The notes beneath the pieces were generated by a model. It searched no databases. It saw nothing but the letters and a program-made list of their open reading frames with translations, and was not told the DNA's origin. Below, piece by piece: positions 59,980 to 64,000 of a DNA stretch of 64,000 bases. The stretch is from Taxillus chinensis (taxonomy: Eukaryota > Streptophyta > Magnoliopsida > Santalales > Loranthaceae): NCBI GenBank assembly GCA_023512835.1, contig CM042089.1, positions 11,671,759 to 11,735,758 on the forward strand. Direction: 5' to 3'. Each line of letters starts with the position of its first letter. The first letter of the stretch is position 1. Made by a program: the position numbers and the translations under genes.

Positions 59980-62412
59980 ACGTTTAATAAATATGGCAAT
60001 GGATTTTCAAATGCTCGGAAATGATTGGCCAAAGTATAAATATCAGTAAGTAATATTATTGCTTTGTTAGACGGGCCTCTATAACACTACTAAGAGCATC
60101 CACATCAGATTTGGTATAATTAAATTTTTCTTATAATTTAGGGAAAAAAATACAGATTTGTCAAAATTACATTCACATCAGGTTCCCTAAAATGGGATAT
60201 AGGGATAGGAAATGAATAGTAAATCCCTATATTTAGGGATTTACTATTCATCCCTAAATATTTTTCCTATAATTTTTTAATATGTATTATTATACTTGTA
60301 ATATTTTTATTGGTGATAATAAATGAAAAGATGAGAGAGAAAATAATATAAAATAAATTAAGTAATAAATGTAGATAGAAATAGGGAATGAGATGTTTGA
60401 TGTTTTTGAAAAATAAGCAAATTAAATACTATTCATCCCCAAAATAGGGATAAAAATACCAAAATTCTCTCGATCAATTTTTTAAAATTCATATATTTGA
60501 ATTATTTTTTATTTTTTCTATATAAATATATATCACAATAAATTCTCTAAATTACTATCTATATTATTAAAATAATATTTTATATTATTTTTTTATTTAA
60601 TAATAATTTTTTTATGATTTAATATAAAATAAAAGTATATTATAAAAATATGAAAGAAAGAGTTGAGAGAATTTTTTTTATATAATTTAATAATTATAAG
60701 AAATAAATAATATTTCTCTAGGAAAATTAAATATAAAATATATACTGTGAGAATGATTTTATGATTTTTTAACTTTTTTTCTTAAATATAAAAAATAAAC
60801 TTTTATAGAAAATCTGTATATTAGTAATCTTAAAAAAATAATTATTATTACTATTTTAAAATAAATTTTCAATTACATTTTTTTATTAACTTTTGGTCAT
60901 TTTGATCTATCGTTTATATTGATGTAAAAATTTAATAATTACATGAAAGCTTAAATTTTCACTCAATTTTAAATTTATATTTTGATTAAAAAATACTAAA
61001 TTTAAATTTATCACCATGTAATACGTTTTTTCATCAAATTCTGAAAATATAAATTTAGAAATTTAATTATAACTATGAATAAATTTTTTGAATTAAAAAA
61101 AACGTATTAGCTATATTTGAATTTGATGAAAGTGGATAATTGCTATATTAAGGTATGAATGGTAATTTGACAAACTAAAAGGATACGAATAATAATTTAA
61201 GAAAAGTGGGGGCAACAATTCTGGTTTTATGTTATGTATTGCTTTTGCTTAACAGCGAAGAAAATACCGGCACTTTTTTTTAAGCGCGATGATTGGACTA
61301 CGGCTAGCCGACACAATTGATCATTATGTTGACTTGTATAAAACAAATAATGTACATTCTATAGTAAACACATCCGAATAGCATTTCTATTTCCTATAAT
61401 AATTTTTTCCCTGTAATTTAAAAATAAATTTAAAAATTAAAAAAAAACCTTAAAACAGAATTTGAGAATAGGGGAGGATTTACCATTCATTATTTATATT
61501 TTTTAATAATTTTTTATATGTTTATTAATACCTGAAAACTTTTAAGTAATTTGAATAAATAAAAGAGAGAAAATTAGTAAAAAAATAATTTCAAAATATT
61601 ATTTTGAAGAATAAAAATAAAAACAAAAAATTTGATGTAGAAAGTTTTTATAAAACAAATAAATTATATTAAATTACTATAAATTTCCAAAATATGAGTG
61701 AAGAACTAAAAATGAATGGGAATACTTTAAGAGAACTCTCAATGTTATCAAATGAAAGTCCATAGTGAGAATATATAAACTTATACTTTTACCAATTAGC
61801 CCCTCTTACTTAAATAATATGACATGTGTCAGTATAGCTTAAATAATATGAAAAAAACATATTTTTTTAAAACAATATGACTTGTGTCAATGGTGTATAT
61901 TTTAAAAAACAATATAGCCCCTCGCATGCGTCCATATGACCTGTGGCAGGCCATATGAGCCTAGACAACTTAACTCTTGAGTCCTCAACAAGTCAAGTAA
62001 GCAACAGCCCCAAGATTGAAGTCATGGGTCATGAGCCTAGATAACTTTTAAGATATTAGATTGTTAATATAAAATTACTTTAATTATTAAGGGCCAAATA
62101 ATCTTTTTTTTTCATTATGTATTAGGTTGAGAAGTTTATATATATGTAATCAACTTATCTGGATGAAATAAGAATTAAGTTATCCTATTCCCTTATTTAT
62201 AACATGGCAATAGAGCAGGTTAGGATATAGGTTTTCTATTAAGGCCGTCTTGCCTTCGCCTGTGAGACCTTGTCATCGGTAAAAGTAACGTAGTTTTTTT
62301 TCAAGTTAAATTATCAAGGGTTTTATTAGTTTGACTAATAAACAACAGTCCAAAGGTTATTGGGCAATAAAAGAATTACCAAAAATCAACACAAAGGGTG
62401 TGATTAATCATC
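59980..62412. other. AT-rich spacer upstream of the XBAT35-like gene, with a MITE copy
   Basis: 60089 begins TAAGAGCATCCACATCAG, a terminus like that of the element at 62413. 60480-60800 carries the AT-rich block TTTTTATATAATTTAATAATTATA shared with 43550 and 46780. The matching right terminus was not found. No gene recognised in the remainder. Confidence 0.4.
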
Positions 62413-62415
62413 TAA

Positions 62416-62829
62416 GAGCACTAGTAGCAGATTCCCTATATAAGTCTGTTTCCCTAAATTTAGGGAAAAAAGTTAAAAAGTTATAAAATTATTCCCACAG
62501 CAAATGCCCTATATTTAACTTTCTCTATAGGGTTTGTACAGTGTTTCCCAATATATTGGAAAATACTATTCATTCCCTATAATTATTAAATTATGTTTTA
62601 AAATTTTCTCTCACCTCTCCCTTTCACGTTTCCCATAACATTAACTTTTATTTCATATTAAATTATAAAAAAATTATTATTAAATAAAATAAGTGATATA
62701 AAATATTATTTTAATAATATAGAGTTTGATTTAGGGAATCTGCTATGATGTATATTTGTATATGAAAGCAAAAAGTAGTTTGAAACTGTAAATTTAGGGA
62801 AACTAATGGGGTAGCTGCTGCTAGTGCCC
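62416..62829. mobile_element. PIF/Harbinger-like MITE with TAA target duplication
   Basis: Terminal repeats GAGCACTAGTAGCAG (left) and, in reverse, GGGCACTAGCAGCAG (right). Both sides carry TAA (62413-62415 and 62830-62832), the 3-bp target duplication of this superfamily. The interior has CCCTATA/TAGGGA words in both orientations and no coding capacity. Confidence 0.75.
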
Positions 62830-63009
62830 TAAGATAAATGGTCTACGTGTCCAGAAGTGAGCTTGGGTCAATTACATGTGAGTAAAAGTTACCAACCCAA
62901 AATGCCATAAATTGATACCTTTCTTAGACTAAAAGAGTTACTAACTTGTTTTACTTGGTTTTATTTGATTAAAGAAAAATTGATTTTTATTTAGAAAAGT
63001 TTGGGAATA

Positions 63010-63202
63010 TGTAGAGACTCGTGTTTGAGTTGGTCTATGAGATAGTCTGTATTAGTGGATGACACTATTTGAATATAAATGTGTTTGGTGATACAAGTGT
63101 TTTGACAGTAATTAGGTCCAATTTGAAGTTTAGGATCCCAAGAAAGTTAACTATGTAATTTGAGTGATTATTAAATAATGGAAGAAATGAGCAAAAAAAT
63201 AT

Positions 63203-63268
<66 letters not shown>

Positions 63269-63665
63269 CGCTTGGAGCTTGGCCTTTGGGCTGACTAGAG
63301 TCTGATGTCCCCTATATGGTTGGTTGACTGCATGAGGTCCCATATGTGGCAAGCTTGGCTCCACGTTCCCACATATGGTTGGCAAGCTATGAGAGTTTTG
63401 TCATATGTTAACTTGATTTAACGTAGTGGTGGTTGATGTATTATATGATTGTTGTGAATTATTATGGTCTCATATGTATTACATAGGACACTACACTGGC
63501 ACATATATACAGTGAACATGTAATCCTAGATGTTAATTTTGGTAGGATGCTGTGGAGTTGTAGGTCACCTACTAAGCATTTGTGCTCACCCTACATTGTT
63601 GTCTTGTCTTTTCAGGTTCTGGCACGTGATAGCCATTGGATCTCGTAGTTAAGCAGACTAGACCC
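63010..63665 (+). repeat. LTR-family copy G
   Basis: It starts TGTAGAGACTCGTGTTTGAG, then GATACAAGTGTTTTGACAG and AATTTGAAGTTTAGGATCCC (63090-63140), a (GA)n run (63211-63268), GGTCCCATATGTGG phrases, TAGGACACTACACTGGCAC (63484) and GGTCACCTACTAAGCATTTG then TGCTCACCCTAC (63563-63594). This is the fullest plus-strand copy of the family in the window. The end is not clear. Confidence 0.7.
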
Positions 63666-63670
63666 CTAGA

Positions 63671-64000
63671 TGTAAGGACCCGTACCTTGAGTTAGTCACA
63701 GTTTTGCCTTTTGAGTAGAGTTTTTCTAGATTTTGACCTAGTGAATGGACTCCAATGAATTCACGTGCAAAAGGAAAGATGCTTAGAATGATGTCCTCTA
63801 TCTACCACAGAAGTTTCAGGCCAAACGGACGTGTATGTGAGGTGCACGTGAAATGGGTCCATTTCACGTGCAAGTGTGGGTGTCTTCTACATGATGCAAG
63901 GAGGCTAGGGGTGAAGTTTGAGCGCATTTGGAGTGCATTTGGAGTTGTACGTGAATTGGGGAATTCACGTGCAAATTGGCGTGTAGGCATGTTTTTGCAT
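63671..64000 (+). repeat. Possible start of another LTR, running off the right edge
   Basis: TGTAAGGACCCGTACCTTGAG at 63671 looks like an LTR start and directly follows copy G. The sequence is rich in CACGTG words and contains a perfect hairpin at 63843-63872. No coding similarity is seen before the window ends. Confidence 0.35.

Overview
The window is nuclear DNA from a flowering plant, most likely a eudicot. It is AT-rich, its genes are intron-split and far apart, and most of the rest is plant transposable elements of many classes. The species cannot be told from the sequence. Three host genes look intact within what is visible, and all lie on the minus strand: (1) the 5' part of an NDR-type AGC kinase gene running off the left edge (CDS exons 6..89, 919..1093, 2281..2492); (2) a single-exon ALOG/LSH gene (45173..45856); (3) a nine-exon XBAT35-like ankyrin/RING ubiquitin-ligase gene (54106..59811, 457 aa predicted). 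Two more host genes survive only as pseudogenes: a PMT-type pectin/cell-wall methyltransferase (12661..14676) and an EXORDIUM/PHI-1-like gene split in two by a transposon (19862..20211 and 31396..31535).

Layout: 1-3.5 kb NDR kinase with a hAT-like insert in intron 1. 3.5-12.4 kb AT-rich spacer with MITEs, LTR fragments and hAT-like debris. 12.6-14.7 kb PMT pseudogene, cut at its 5' side by an LTR. 14.7-17.2 kb two LTRs of one family facing each other as a large inverted repeat. 17.2-18.5 kb the 3' end of a Ty3/gypsy chromovirus with integrase tail, chromodomain and 3' LTR. 18.5-19.8 kb tandem repeats. 20.2-31.4 kb a CACTA (En/Spm) transposon inserted in the EXO/PHI-1-like gene. It carries decayed TNP2-like and transposase_24-like genes, a 29-bp subterminal array, an unidentified coding fragment on the opposite strand, and a nested LTR retroelement with its 5-bp target duplication. 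31.5-42.2 kb LTR fragments, two TRIM-type miniature LTR elements and hAT-like and Harbinger-like pieces. 42.2-43.1 kb an almost pure G/C homopolymer block that is probably an assembly artefact. 45.2-45.9 kb ALOG gene. 46-54 kb spacer with copia remnants. 54.1-59.8 kb XBAT35-like gene with two MITE-like inserts in its introns. 60-64 kb MITEs and LTR copies.

The genes do not form a functional unit; this is ordinary plant gene order broken up by nested transposition. The most informative structure is the layered history at 19.8-31.5 kb: host gene, then CACTA insertion, then LTR element inside the CACTA, with both junctions readable. Nothing here clearly amounts to a new biological system. The best candidates for something undescribed are the unidentified coding fragment inside the CACTA, the TTCGAA-dense array in the nested LTR, and the G-box hairpin near the right edge.
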